This document shows positions 8,962-17,798 of a stretch of DNA of 64,000 nt, one piece after another (within the stretch, counting starts at the first letter, position 1; each line of letters opens with the position of its first letter). The DNA lies in the NCBI GenBank assembly GCA_020636575.1, contig JACJXP010000002.1, positions 554,976 through 618,975 on the forward strand, given 5' to 3'. The position numbers were made by a program, and so were the translations under genes. A model generated the notes under the pieces. The model worked only from the letters and a program-made list of their open reading frames with translations. It had not been told where the DNA came from and made no database searches. The DNA comes from Chitinophagales bacterium. GTDB lineage: Bacteria > Bacteroidota > Bacteroidia > Chitinophagales > Chitinophagaceae.

Positions 8962-9040
8962 TGCCTCCCCAACCCCTCCGAAGGAGGGGATTATTAAATT
9001 TCTCTCCCTCTCTCCCGGAGAGGGAGCCGGAGGGAGAGGC
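8962..9040. repeat. pair of GC-rich palindromic intergenic repeats
   Basis: Two hairpin elements lie in the 159-base gap between mmsA and the cyclase gene. The first is CCCCTCC-GAA-GGAGGGG (8973-8989). The second has outer arms CTCTCCCTC (9002-9010) and GAGGGAGAG (9030-9038) around an inner CTCCCGGAG. Neither is followed by a T run, so they do not look like terminators. They resemble dispersed REP-type palindromes common between Bacteroidota genes. Confidence 0.6.
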
Positions 9041-9118
9041 CAAAATAAACTGGATGAGATGATCTGAATCTCTATTACTTTTTCATTCTTTATCTTCATC
9101 ACAACTGAAACACTGCGT

Positions 9119-10204
9119 ATGCTATCAAAAAGGGTCATATTTTACCGGCTTTACCTGGTCATGAATATCGCCTTTATCTGGGTACTCTTCAGCCTCCTGT
9201 TTCTTTATAATATTGTTACGGTCGACAAAGTATTGTTGGAAGAAAGAACACTGAGCCTGTTTGCACTGGCATTTGCCATTGTGGGTTTTATTGTAGCAGC
9301 CGCAGAAGCCTTTTTTCTAAAAGACGCCTTCCGCAAACTTCCATTTCTTTTATCCACTCTGCTCAGGATGTCGCTTACACTATTACTTTTTCTTGTTGTG
9401 TCTGTGATCTTCCTGGCCGTTTATTTTGTGTTTCGTTACGATGGCACTTTTACAGAGTTCAAAGACAAATTCATTAATGAGATCATTCATTCGCCAAGTT
9501 TCCTGATACTGATGCTGGATATGGGGTTGCTGGCGCTGATCTCCATCCTGGCACTGGAAGTGTCTGATAAATTCGGGCCGGGCGGTGTCCGAAATTTTTT
9601 AAGAGGCCGCTATAACCAGCCCCGCAAGGAGAACCGCATCTTTTTATTCCTCGACATGAACGACTCCACCGCCATTGCTGAACATATCGGGCATGAACAA
9701 TATTTTAAAATGCTGAAAGTGTTCTTCAGTGATATTACAGAACCGATCCTGAATCATGGCGGGCATATCTATCAGTATGTGGGAGATGAGATCGTTCTTT
9801 CATGGCGCAATGACGAAAAAGGAAAACAGAACTGTCTTAATTGTGTGCGGGATGCCTGGCTTGTCTTTGAAAAAAGAGCAGGTAAATACAAGGCTGCTTT
9901 TGGTTATGCTCCTTCCTTTAAAGCAGGTATCCATGCCGGTGATGTTACGGCCGGATATATTGGCATCATAAAAAAAGACCTGGTATACAGTGGTGATATA
10001 CTCAACACCACGGCCCGCATCCGGAGTAAATGCCATACGCTGGGTCACTCTTTCGTGGTGTCAGAAAGTTTTTTACAGGAGTATGAGAATAAAAATGATT
10101 TTAGTTTTGAAGAGATAGGCGCTATTGAACTAAAAGGAAAGCAACAAAAAGTAAAATTATTTTCGTTTCACTTTCCCGGCTTTGCAGAACCGGTTTCTGC
10201 ATGA
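9119..10204 (+). CDS. membrane-anchored adenylate/guanylate cyclase (class III)
   Basis: A 361-residue protein. The N-terminal half holds about four transmembrane helices (residues 10-30, 45-65, 80-105, 125-145). The C-terminal half is a class III nucleotide cyclase domain: NRIFLFLDMNDSTAIAEHIG with the metal-binding Asp, HGGHIYQYVGDEIVLSW with the second Asp-Glu, and FKAGIHAGDVTAGYIG. It should make cAMP or cGMP from the cytoplasmic face in response to an unknown membrane signal. Genes of this layout are frequent in Bacteroidota, where cyclic nucleotide signalling is poorly defined. The sulfatase gene starts 18 bases downstream. Confidence 0.88.
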   Translation: MLSKRVIFYRLYLVMNIAFIWVLFSLLFLYNIVTVDKVLLEERTLSLFALAFAIVGFIVAAAEAFFLKDAFRKLPFLLSTLLRMSLTLLLFLVVSVIFLAVYFVFRYDGTFTEFKDKFINEIIHSPSFLILMLDMGLLALISILALEVSDKFGPGGVRNFLRGRYNQPRKENRIFLFLDMNDSTAIAEHIGHEQYFKMLKVFFSDITEPILNHGGHIYQYVGDEIVLSWRNDEKGKQNCLNCVRDAWLVFEKRAGKYKAAFGYAPSFKAGIHAGDVTAGYIGIIKKDLVYSGDILNTTARIRSKCHTLGHSFVVSESFLQEYENKNDFSFEEIGAIELKGKQQKVKLFSFHFPGFAEPVSA

Positions 10205-10221
10205 TAAAAGCCACATAAAAA

Positions 10222-11715
10222 ATGAAATGCATGAAGTATCGTTTAAGCATACTACTCCTTTTTTTCATTCTGCAATTACAGGCACAGCAACAGGAAGCCA
10301 AACCCAATATCGTTTACATCTATGCAGATGACCTGGGCTATGGCGAACTGGGTTGTTACGGGCAACAAAAAATAAGAACACCACATCTCGACCAGATGGC
10401 GGCTGAAGGCATGCGGTTCACCCAACATTATGCAGGTGCACCGGTATGTGCCCCTTCCCGCAGTATGCTGATGACAGGCAAGCACAGCGGACACACTTAT
10501 ATCCGCGGCAATCATGAATTGGGAGGTTTTCCTGATAGTGCAGAGAGAGGCCAGTTACCGCTAAGAAATGAAGAGATCACTATTGCAGAACTGGTAAAAC
10601 AAAAAGGCTATCACACGGCATTAATGGGCAAATGGGGCATGGGCATGAATGCCACTGAAGGTTCACCCAACCAACAGGGTTTTGATTATTATTACGGCTA
10701 CCTGGATCAAAAACAGGCACACAATTATTACCCCACCCATTTATGGGAAAATGAAAAATGGGATTCACTGCACCAGCCCTTTATCAACGTTCATAAAAAG
10801 CTTGACCCTGCCACCGCTACAGATGCAGACTTTGAATATTATAAAGGAAAAGTATATGCACCAACCAAGATGACGGAAAAGGCTTTGGCATTTTTAGATG
10901 CTAATAAAAACGATCCCTTCTTTTTGTACCTACCCTACACTATTCCTCATGTATCCTTACAGGTGCCGGAAGAATGGATCAAACAGTATATCGGGATGTT
11001 TGATGAAAAGCCTTATTACGGTCAGCAGGGTTATGCTTCTACCAGATATCCGCTTTCTACCTATGCAGCTATGATCACTTTTTTAGATGCTCAGGTAGGC
11101 ATCATCATGGATAAAATAAAAGCGCTGGGGCTTGATGATAATACCATCATTATGTTCAGCAGTGATAACGGCGCCACTTTTGCCGGTGGTGTGGATGCCA
11201 AATTCTTTAACAGTGTAGCAGGGTTAAGAGGGTTAAAGATGGATCTCTATGAAGGTGGCATACGGGAACCATTTATTGTAAGATGGCCGGGCAAAGTAAA
11301 ACCGGGTACTGTCTCCGATCATATCTCGGCACAATATGATGTGTTTGCCACCGTAGCAGAACTTACCGGGCAGAAAATAAAGAAAACAGACGGCATTTCT
11401 TTTTTACCTGAGTTATTTGGTAAAAAACAAAAGATCCATGAGTTCCTGTATTTTGAATATCCCGAAAAAGGCGGACAGGTAGCCATACGCATGGGCAAAT
11501 GGAAAGCCGTAAAAACCAACCTGAGAAAAATCCCGGCAGCGCCGTGGGAATTATATGACCTGGAAACTGATCGCAGTGAATCAATAGATGTTGCCGCAAG
11601 CCATCCGCAGATCATTGAAAAAATAAATGTCATTTTAAAAAGAGAACATCAAACACCGGCTGCTGATGTACCGGCATGGCGCTTTGTGGATGATGTGATC
11701 AGGCAAATGAAATAA
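10222..11715 (+). CDS. exported type I sulfatase (arylsulfatase family)
   Basis: A 497-residue alkaline-phosphatase-superfamily sulfatase with a signal peptide (SILLLFFILQLQAQ). The metal-binding Asp-Asp lies in VYIYADDLGYGELGCYG, and the modification motif is Cys76-Ala-Pro-Ser-Arg80, followed by MLMTGKHSGH. The Cys must become formylglycine for activity. ALMGKWGMG and MFSSDNGATFAGG give further active-site residues. It removes sulfate esters, probably from polysaccharides, in the periplasm. No maturase gene is visible in the window. The ThuA gene follows after 8 bases, so they are probably co-transcribed. Confidence 0.92.
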   Translation: MKCMKYRLSILLLFFILQLQAQQQEAKPNIVYIYADDLGYGELGCYGQQKIRTPHLDQMAAEGMRFTQHYAGAPVCAPSRSMLMTGKHSGHTYIRGNHELGGFPDSAERGQLPLRNEEITIAELVKQKGYHTALMGKWGMGMNATEGSPNQQGFDYYYGYLDQKQAHNYYPTHLWENEKWDSLHQPFINVHKKLDPATATDADFEYYKGKVYAPTKMTEKALAFLDANKNDPFFLYLPYTIPHVSLQVPEEWIKQYIGMFDEKPYYGQQGYASTRYPLSTYAAMITFLDAQVGIIMDKIKALGLDDNTIIMFSSDNGATFAGGVDAKFFNSVAGLRGLKMDLYEGGIREPFIVRWPGKVKPGTVSDHISAQYDVFATVAELTGQKIKKTDGISFLPELFGKKQKIHEFLYFEYPEKGGQVAIRMGKWKAVKTNLRKIPAAPWELYDLETDRSESIDVAASHPQIIEKINVILKREHQTPAADVPAWRFVDDVIRQMK

Positions 11716-11723
11716 AATACAGC

Positions 11724-12485
11724 ATGAAGAAATTAAAGTTTATCCCTGCCCTGCTGGCCTTTCTTTTAATAAAGAACACAACCCTGTCGGCACAACAGTT
11801 CAAAGCATTGCTGGTAACGGAGACCCGGGGCTGGCATCATGAATCTATTCCCGATGGTGTGGCTGCTATCAAACAACTTGCCGTTAAAAACTTTTTTGAT
11901 GTAACATGGTACCAGGAAGCAAGAAAAATGACGGATAAATCATTGCAGGAATACCAGGTGATCATATTTCTGAATACAACGGGTGATATTCTTGACAGTA
12001 ATGAACAAAAAGCAATAGAAAAATTCATACAGTCCGGCAAAGGGTTTGTCGGCGTTCATTCCGCAGCAGATACAGAACACGGATGGGAATGGTATACAAA
12101 ACTGATCGGCAGAATGTTCTATGTGCATCCCACTATTCAAACGGCTAAACTCAAACTCACCGATAATAAATTCCCCGGACTACAGGGTTTTATAGGAGAT
12201 CCTTTATGGACCGACGAATGGTATGAGTTCGGCCCCGAAAAAGTAAACGACCTGGTCTATATACTGGCGGTGGATGAATCTACCTATGATCCAAAAACGG
12301 ATTGGGGACCCAACAGGAAAGGCAGGGGCATGGGCAACTTTCATCCCATTGCATGGTACCACAACTATGATGGCGGCCGTTCGTTTTATACCAATATCGG
12401 ACACATGCCAACCGATTTTACCAGCAATACGTTTTTAGATCATTTGTATGCCGGTATTTTCTGGGCGGCAACCGGAAAAAAATAA
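11724..12485 (+). CDS. exported ThuA-domain protein
   Basis: A 253-residue protein with a signal peptide (KFIPALLAFLLIKNTTLSAQ) and a ThuA (trehalose utilization) domain of the class I amidotransferase-like fold. Visible parts are ALLVTETRGWHHESIPDG, YQVIIFLNTTGDILDSNEQKAIEKFIQSGKGFVGVHSAADTEHGW and the histidine-rich end GMGNFHPIAWYHNYDGGRSFYTNIGH. ThuA proteins occur with sugar-catabolic Gfo/Idh/MocA and DUF1080 proteins; the exact reaction is not settled. It is sandwiched between the sulfatase and the aminotransferase with gaps of 8 and 3 bases, so it is operonic. Confidence 0.87.
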   Translation: MKKLKFIPALLAFLLIKNTTLSAQQFKALLVTETRGWHHESIPDGVAAIKQLAVKNFFDVTWYQEARKMTDKSLQEYQVIIFLNTTGDILDSNEQKAIEKFIQSGKGFVGVHSAADTEHGWEWYTKLIGRMFYVHPTIQTAKLKLTDNKFPGLQGFIGDPLWTDEWYEFGPEKVNDLVYILAVDESTYDPKTDWGPNRKGRGMGNFHPIAWYHNYDGGRSFYTNIGHMPTDFTSNTFLDHLYAGIFWAATGKK

Positions 12486-12488
12486 TCT

Positions 12489-13868
12489 ATGAGTACAAAA
12501 CCAATCTCCAATAAAACTGACGCTGAAATCCCTCCTTCGGGGGACGGGGATGCAGTTATAAACGATAACCTCAACTACACTCTTTTTTCCTGGAGCAAAC
12601 AAAAAGGCATTGCTCCCATTCCTATTCAAAAAGCAGAAGGGGTTTATTTGTATGATTATGATGGCAAACGCTATATTGATTTTTCATCGGGGTTAATGAA
12701 TGTGAATATCGGTCATGGTGATCAACGCATTACCGATGCTGTGGTAAAACAGATGCAGCAAGTAAGCTATGTAACCCCCAACTTCGCTACAAAAGTGCGG
12801 GGTGAGCTGGGGAAGAAACTCGCAGCCATTTGTCCCGGCGATCTGAACAAAGCATTCTTTACTCTCTGCGGCGCCACTTCGGTGGAAAATGCCGTAAAGC
12901 TTGCAAGGGCTTATACCGGCAGGCACAAGATCATTACCCGTTACCAATCTTACCACGGCTCATCTTACGGCGCTATGAGTGCCAGTGGCGATCCCCGCCG
13001 GCTTTCGATGGATGCACAACAGGCACCCAATTTTGTACATTTTGATCTGCCTATTTTGTATCGCTGGCCCCATGGCGAAGAAAGTTTTTTACAGGAATCC
13101 ATCACCTCCCTGGAAAGGTTGATCGCTTTTGAAGGGCCTGCTAATATTGCCGCCATCATGCTCGAAGGGGAATCCGGTTCATCCGGCTGCCTTAAGTACC
13201 CGGTGGGTTATTTAAAAGCCGTGAGAGAAATTTGCAACCGCCATGGTATCCTGTTTATTGCCGATGAAGTAATGAGCGGCTTTGGCCGCACAGGCAAATG
13301 GTTTGGTTTTGAACATCACGACGTTATTCCTGATATGATCTGTATGGCCAAGGGGCTTACTTCCGGTTATATACCTTTTGGCTGCCTGATGGTGAGTGAT
13401 ACCATTGCGGCTAAATATGATGATTCAATGTTGCCGTTGGGGCTCACCTACTCTGCTCATCCCGTGGCCTGTGCCGCAGCGCTGGAAAATTTAAATATCT
13501 ATGAGGAGGACGGACTCATTGCCAATGCCGCCGCTATGGGAAAATATGTAGAAGAAAAAGTGGAAGCATTGAAACAGCAGCACCCCTGCATCGGTGATTT
13601 TCGCAATACCGGTTTGTTGGGTTGTATAGAACTGGTAAAGAACAGGCAAACCAAAGAACCCATGGCTCCCTTTAATGCAAAGCCGGATGAAATGAAAGTG
13701 ATGAATGAAGTGGCTGCTGCTTTAAAAGAAAAAGGCATGTACAGCTTTGTTAGATGGAGTTATGTATTTATTGCCCCGCCGCTTACCATTACCAGGGAAC
13801 AGGTAGATGAAGGCCTGCAGATCATCAGTGAGGCGCTGGCCATTGCTGACCAATACACAACCAACTGA
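12489..13868 (+). CDS. class III (omega-type) pyridoxal-phosphate aminotransferase
   Basis: A 459-residue fold-type I class III aminotransferase. It has the cofactor-phosphate segment FTLCGATSVENAVKLARAYTGR, LFIADEVMSGFGRTGKWFGFEH with the PLP-ring Asp, and the Schiff-base lysine in MICMAKGLTSGYIPFG. The family moves amino groups from omega-amino acids such as beta-alanine or GABA to pyruvate or 2-oxoglutarate. With mmsA upstream and panD immediately convergent, beta-alanine is a likely donor, but this is inference. Residues 14-21 (IPPSGDGD) are encoded by a GC-rich semi-palindrome at about 12530-12551 and may be a small in-frame insertion. The stop abuts the panD stop. Confidence 0.87.
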   Translation: MSTKPISNKTDAEIPPSGDGDAVINDNLNYTLFSWSKQKGIAPIPIQKAEGVYLYDYDGKRYIDFSSGLMNVNIGHGDQRITDAVVKQMQQVSYVTPNFATKVRGELGKKLAAICPGDLNKAFFTLCGATSVENAVKLARAYTGRHKIITRYQSYHGSSYGAMSASGDPRRLSMDAQQAPNFVHFDLPILYRWPHGEESFLQESITSLERLIAFEGPANIAAIMLEGESGSSGCLKYPVGYLKAVREICNRHGILFIADEVMSGFGRTGKWFGFEHHDVIPDMICMAKGLTSGYIPFGCLMVSDTIAAKYDDSMLPLGLTYSAHPVACAAALENLNIYEEDGLIANAAAMGKYVEEKVEALKQQHPCIGDFRNTGLLGCIELVKNRQTKEPMAPFNAKPDEMKVMNEVAAALKEKGMYSFVRWSYVFIAPPLTITREQVDEGLQIISEALAIADQYTTN

Positions 13869-14219
13869 TCAGGCTATTTTATTTTCTTCGTTGGGGAAAA
13901 TGATGGTGGGTGTAAAACTCCTGGCCTCCTGCGGGTCCATGGAAATATAGCTTACGATGATAAGAATATCTCCTTTTTGCACTTTGCGGGCCGCAGCGCC
14001 GTTGAGGCAAATAGTGCCGGTACCCCGTTCCCCTTTTATTACATAGGTTTCCAGCCTTTCGCCATTGTTGTTGTTAACTATCTGTACTTTTTCAAACTCG
14101 ATGATGTTGGCGGCATCCATCAGGTCTTCATCAATAGTTATGCTGCCGATATAATTCAGGTTGGCATCGGTAACCCTTACCCGGTGGATCTTTGATTTCA
14201 ATATCTCTATTGTAGCCAT
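13869..14219 (-). CDS. panD: aspartate 1-decarboxylase (pyruvoyl type)
   Basis: A 116-residue protein with the PanD pattern: [21 protein letters not shown], where self-cleavage between Gly25 and Ser26 makes the pyruvoyl group, then [33 protein letters not shown]. The enzyme decarboxylates L-aspartate to beta-alanine for pantothenate and CoA. The ATG at 14219 is used; an upstream in-frame ATG would add 35 residues that precede the conserved start and run through an intergenic repeat. The gene is tail-to-tail with the aminotransferase with no gap, so terminators would have to lie within the neighbouring coding sequence. Confidence 0.92.
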   Translation of the reverse strand: MATIEILKSKIHRVRVTDANLNYIGSITIDEDLMDAANIIEFEKVQIVNNNNGERLETYVIKGERGTGTICLNGAAARKVQKGDILIIVSYISMDPQEARSFTPTIIFPNEENKIA

Positions 14220-14279
14220 AGTCTGCAAATTAATGGAAATTTTAGTTTTTATTTGCCCAGCTTCTGTACCTAAAGCATC

Positions 14280-14298
14280 GCCTGTTGCGTCGCACTCT
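14280..14298. repeat. direct repeat copy 1 (GCCTGTTGCGTCGCACTCT)
   Basis: A 19-base sequence that recurs with one mismatch at 15617-15635 in the same orientation. The two copies bracket the NERD gene and the gap behind it. The segment lies upstream of panD. Confidence 0.5.
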
Positions 14299-14448
14299 TC
14301 AGGGTTCTGATCTTTACTCAACAAAAATTTCGCAGTTTACCCTGAATTTAGCAAAGGGTCGCACTATTACAAGTTCTTATCGCAAATGAACTTTATGATT
14401 GTAGAGTTTTTGCTATTTTGTAATTAAACAAAAGAAGTAGCTCTCATA

Positions 14449-15522
14449 ATGTGTAAAGTATATAATACGATCGGTTCGCTTACGGCAATAAAACATCACC
14501 TGCAACGGCATAATATCACTGAATTCAATTCTTTGAAGGAGGTAATGGATTTTCAAAAAAATTATGATGCTACTCAGCAGAAAATCATGTCAGATCATCA
14601 ACTATTAATAACAAAGGAAAAAAATAAACTCAGCACTGATATTCCAGAACTAAACAATAACATTAATACTAGAAAGATTAAAGTTGAGGGAGAATTAAGA
14701 TTTGAGATTCAGGATTTGAAACAGAAGCTGGAGCAATTATCAACCGGCCGAAGAAATATTTTCCAGAGATTGAATGGCTACTTTAAGAAGCGTTCCTTAA
14801 AAAAAGAAATACGGTTAAAAGAAAATAGTATAGATTTTAGAGTCTCACAATCGGTTGAATACTTAGCCAATTCCCTTGCTGAAAAGAATTACCGATACCA
14901 ATATATCACTTCACGCTTTACTGAAGCAGTATACCAAAGCTGCGCAGTTCCATTAAAAGAACTTGAAAGAAAAAAAAGAATAATTGACGAAATCAATTCT
15001 TTCATATACGGAGCATTAGGCGAACAGAAGGTTGTAAAAGAATTAGAAAATTTATCTGACGAATACATTTTAATAAATGATTTCACCTGTTCGTTTCAAC
15101 CAGCCATTTATTATAAACAAGAAGATCAGTATATCAAATCAATTCAAATTGATCATCTGCTAATTTCCCCTGCAGGTGTTTTTCTTATAGAAACAAAAAA
15201 TTGGAGTGAACAATCATTGAATAATTTAAACCTCCGTTCTCCTGTTGAGCAAATTAAGAGAACAAATTTTGCCTTGTTTAAGATGTTAGCAGACGAAGCC
15301 TCGAATTCTAACCTGGGTCTTAGTAGGCACCATTGGGGTACTAAGAAGGTTCCCATCAAAAACCTCATTGTTTTGATAAATCAAAAACCAAAAGAAGAGT
15401 TTCAGTATGTGAAGGTTTTAACGTTAAAAGAGTTGATAGGCTACATAAAATATTTTGCCCCAGTATTGTTGGAAAATGAAAGGGAAAAGATAACAAATCG
15501 GATTCTTAGTCTTAATCAGTAA
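14449..15522 (+). CDS. NERD-domain (nuclease-related) protein with coiled coil
   Basis: A 357-residue protein without signal or membrane segment. Residues about 30-140 are strongly helical and charged, probably a coiled coil. Residues about 185-310 form a NERD domain: GALGEQKVVKELENLSDEYILINDFT, IQIDHLLISPAGVFLIETKNWS. The Asp in QIDHLL and the Glu-x-Lys in ETKNW are the putative nuclease-type catalytic residues of the PD-(D/E)xK-like fold. NERD proteins are suspected of DNA processing and are common on accessory DNA. Codon use is more AT-rich than in the flanking operons, and the gene is bracketed by a direct repeat, which suggests acquisition. Confidence 0.82.
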   Translation: MCKVYNTIGSLTAIKHHLQRHNITEFNSLKEVMDFQKNYDATQQKIMSDHQLLITKEKNKLSTDIPELNNNINTRKIKVEGELRFEIQDLKQKLEQLSTGRRNIFQRLNGYFKKRSLKKEIRLKENSIDFRVSQSVEYLANSLAEKNYRYQYITSRFTEAVYQSCAVPLKELERKKRIIDEINSFIYGALGEQKVVKELENLSDEYILINDFTCSFQPAIYYKQEDQYIKSIQIDHLLISPAGVFLIETKNWSEQSLNNLNLRSPVEQIKRTNFALFKMLADEASNSNLGLSRHHWGTKKVPIKNLIVLINQKPKEEFQYVKVLTLKELIGYIKYFAPVLLENEREKITNRILSLNQ

Positions 15523-15616
15523 AAAATCCAAAAAGTTTGAATGCAGAACACTTAAGACTTTGTATAGAATATTTTGCGCAGAGCTTTGCTTGCCAGCGAT
15601 TGTATTTCATGGTATT

Positions 15617-15635
15617 GCCTGTTGCGTCGCATTCT
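15617..15635. repeat. direct repeat copy 2 (GCCTGTTGCGTCGCATTCT)
   Basis: This matches 18 of 19 bases of the copy at 14280-14298. It lies 95 bases after the NERD stop codon and upstream of the frameshifted membrane protein gene. Nothing else is recognisable between 15523 and 15701. Confidence 0.5.
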
Positions 15636-15701
15636 GCACCTTCAGTACTTTGATTATCCATTTTTTGATGCATTCTAAAAATGGATTATTTTTAATTACT
15701 A

Positions 15702-16378
15702 ATGGACGTACTACTAATCATTCTTCAAATTATAATTGTTCTCATAGGCCTATATCTTGCTTTTTTAAGTCATACTTCCAAGAGAAAGGTAAAAATATTG
15801 CTACAAAAGAAGACATTGAAGAAATTACTGAAAAAATCGAAACTATTAAAAGTGAAGTAGAGTTACTAACTCATAAGAAAATAAGTATCTCCACTGAAAA
15901 GCATAAAACATTGCTTGACTTCAATAGCCAGTATTCTGCCTGGCTCAATTATATTTTACATGCGACAATTGGAGGCGACAACGATAAGCCTGATGAATAT
16001 GTTCAGAAAATTGCAGAAAAGCTTGACCAGCTTTATCATGACTTTTTAATAACTGAGGCTAAACTCGAGGTTTTCTTTAATGGAGACGATGAGCTTTTAG
16101 AGTTACAGGACGATATAAAGCTTAAGACAATGACATTGTCAAATCATCTCTCTACATATCCACTTAAAGCTAAGGGGACATCACACCAAATTCGCATAAC
16201 CAATCAACTTCCCGATGGTGAATATAAGAGGGGACAATACAAAAAGTATTTAGATGAATCACTAGTAATTCTGGATGAATATCAAAAAGAAAAGCTGAAA
16301 CAATTTAGGATTCTCTCTCCAATGAATCATCGTTTTATTAAAATGATATCGGATCGTTTGATGAATATAGGAAAATAA
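15702..16378 (+). CDS. hypothetical membrane-anchored helical protein with an apparent frameshift near its start
   Basis: Two frames are needed to read this gene. From ATG 15702 one frame gives a transmembrane helix (MDVLLIILQIIIVLIGLYLA). At the T run 15761-15766 the sense continues one frame over as FKSYFQEKGKNIATKEDIEEITEKIE, then a helical domain to 16378. Adding one T to the run joins the two into a layout I recognise from other small accessory proteins: one N-terminal helix, then SYFQEKGKN-(L/I)-ATKEDI and a coiled coil. The frame open from TTG 15560 has an unlikely N-terminus. Either a real mutation or a homopolymer undercall explains it. Function unknown. Confidence 0.55.
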
Positions 16379-16613
16379 TGACCGTTCTCTGCCTTGTAAG
16401 GTTTTACTAAAAAATACCACGCCGCGGTAGGTGTTTTCTCCACAGACCTCATTTAAGAAGTCTTCTATGTATAGCCTGTACTCAACTTCATATTTAGCAA
16501 TAAACATCTCTCACCTCCCACTCAACTAGAAAACCAGCCAACTATATAACTCAGCATTTAATCATTCACATTTTTGCTACTTTCAGTGATCTTTAACCGG
16601 TCAACATAAAATA

Positions 16614-17789
16614 ATGAAATATCATTCAGATAAAAGCCGGAGGCGTTTTTTGCAGAAAAGCCTGGCATTGGGGTTCTTCTATCCACTGGCAGAAAATGTA
16701 TTTGCCAATAACTCAGTAAAGACTAAAAGAAAAGATGAAAGGAACCAGGCAGTTCATCCGCTGAAAATACTCATACTGGGTGGTACAGGTTTTTTAGGTC
16801 CGCAACAAATTGCCTATGCATTAAACAGGGGCCATGCCATCAGCACTTTTACAAGGGGCAAAACAAAACCCACCACACAGAAAGATGTTTTTAACCAGGT
16901 GGAACAATTGACCGGTGACAGGGAAAACAACCTGGAGGCGCTGCGAGGCAGAAAATGGGATCTGGTTATTGACAATTCCGGCAACCGGGAAAAATGGGTA
17001 AAAGATACTGTTGAGCTGTTAAAAGATAATGTGGAGCTGTACCTGTACACCTCATCCACCGGGGTGTATTATCCCTACCTCGGAAAAGATATCCGGGAGG
17101 ATACAAAACCTGTTTTAAAAGTTCCGGAAGGCATTACTCCTATTCAAAAAATGGAATATGATTACGGGGTAATGAAAGCCAGGAATGAACTGACGGTGAT
17201 AAATGGATTTGGAAAAGACAGGGCCATCATTGTTCGCCCTACCTACATGATAGGGCCCGGCGATAATACGGATCGCTTTACGTACTGGCCCGAACGATTG
17301 TCCCGCGGCGGGGAAGTGCTGGTACCCGGCAAAGCGGATGACCCTGTTCAATACATTGATGCCCGGGATGTGGCCGGTTTTATGATTCGCCTGGCAGAAA
17401 ATAAAAAAGCAGGTGTATATAATGCTGTGGGGCCTGCTTCGCCAACCGGCATGCATGCCTTTATCTATGGCGCTTATGCTGCCTTTAGTTCCCCCATATC
17501 ATTTGTAATGATCAATGATCATGAATTTCTGGAAACCCATGGCATTCTTGACCAGGTACCCTGGATAATGCCCGTTGGTGATAATGCCGGATCAGCACTC
17601 GTCAATAATGCACGGGCCATCAGCAATGGCCTCACCTTTACAGCATTGGCTGAAAGTGTAAGGGATATTTATGACTGGTGGCATTCAGAAGCGGTAACCG
17701 AAGAACGAAGAAATAAATTAGTGTCAGGCAATGCCTCACTGATGAAAAAAGAAAAAGATCTGATTGCTGAATGGAGGAAGAGGAAATAG
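16614..17789 (+). CDS. Tat-exported NAD-dependent epimerase/dehydratase-family oxidoreductase
   Basis: A 391-residue protein with a twin-arginine signal (SRRRFLQKSLALGFFYPLAENVFA) followed by an extended-SDR domain. The dinucleotide-binding motif is LKILILGGTGFLGPQQIAYAL, and the later segments LYTSSTGVYYP and YGVMKARNE supply Ser/Thr, Tyr and a nearby Lys (the canonical YxxxK is altered to YGVMK). FIRPTYMIGPGD-like and VQYIDARDVAGFMIRLAE segments complete the fold. Export through Tat implies a folded, cofactor-loaded enzyme in the periplasm, probably acting on sugars or sugar derivatives. A 235-base gap precedes it (16379-16613) in which I see no convincing gene. Confidence 0.85.
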   Translation: MKYHSDKSRRRFLQKSLALGFFYPLAENVFANNSVKTKRKDERNQAVHPLKILILGGTGFLGPQQIAYALNRGHAISTFTRGKTKPTTQKDVFNQVEQLTGDRENNLEALRGRKWDLVIDNSGNREKWVKDTVELLKDNVELYLYTSSTGVYYPYLGKDIREDTKPVLKVPEGITPIQKMEYDYGVMKARNELTVINGFGKDRAIIVRPTYMIGPGDNTDRFTYWPERLSRGGEVLVPGKADDPVQYIDARDVAGFMIRLAENKKAGVYNAVGPASPTGMHAFIYGAYAAFSSPISFVMINDHEFLETHGILDQVPWIMPVGDNAGSALVNNARAISNGLTFTALAESVRDIYDWWHSEAVTEERRNKLVSGNASLMKKEKDLIAEWRKRK

Positions 17790-17798
17790 TTTTATTAA

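Noticed and set aside
8962..9040. Intrinsic terminator for mmsA
   Set aside because: The hairpins are strong but lack a following T run, so they fit dispersed palindromes better.
14220..14324. Upstream in-frame extension of PanD
   Set aside because: PanD starts at [14 protein letters not shown] in relation to its Gly25-Ser26 cleavage site; the extra 35 residues come from intergenic DNA with the direct repeat.
15560..15701. TTG-started N-terminal extension of the frameshifted membrane protein gene
   Set aside because: The extension is Cys/His-rich, unlike a signal or membrane anchor, and overlaps the direct repeat; the other frame gives a convincing helix from ATG 15702.
16262..16507. Minus-strand ORF of 81 codons starting MFIAKYEVEYRLYIEDF
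   Set aside because: The first 40 residues look protein-like and could be a gene remnant, but the rest is antisense to the preceding gene and I cannot match it to any family.
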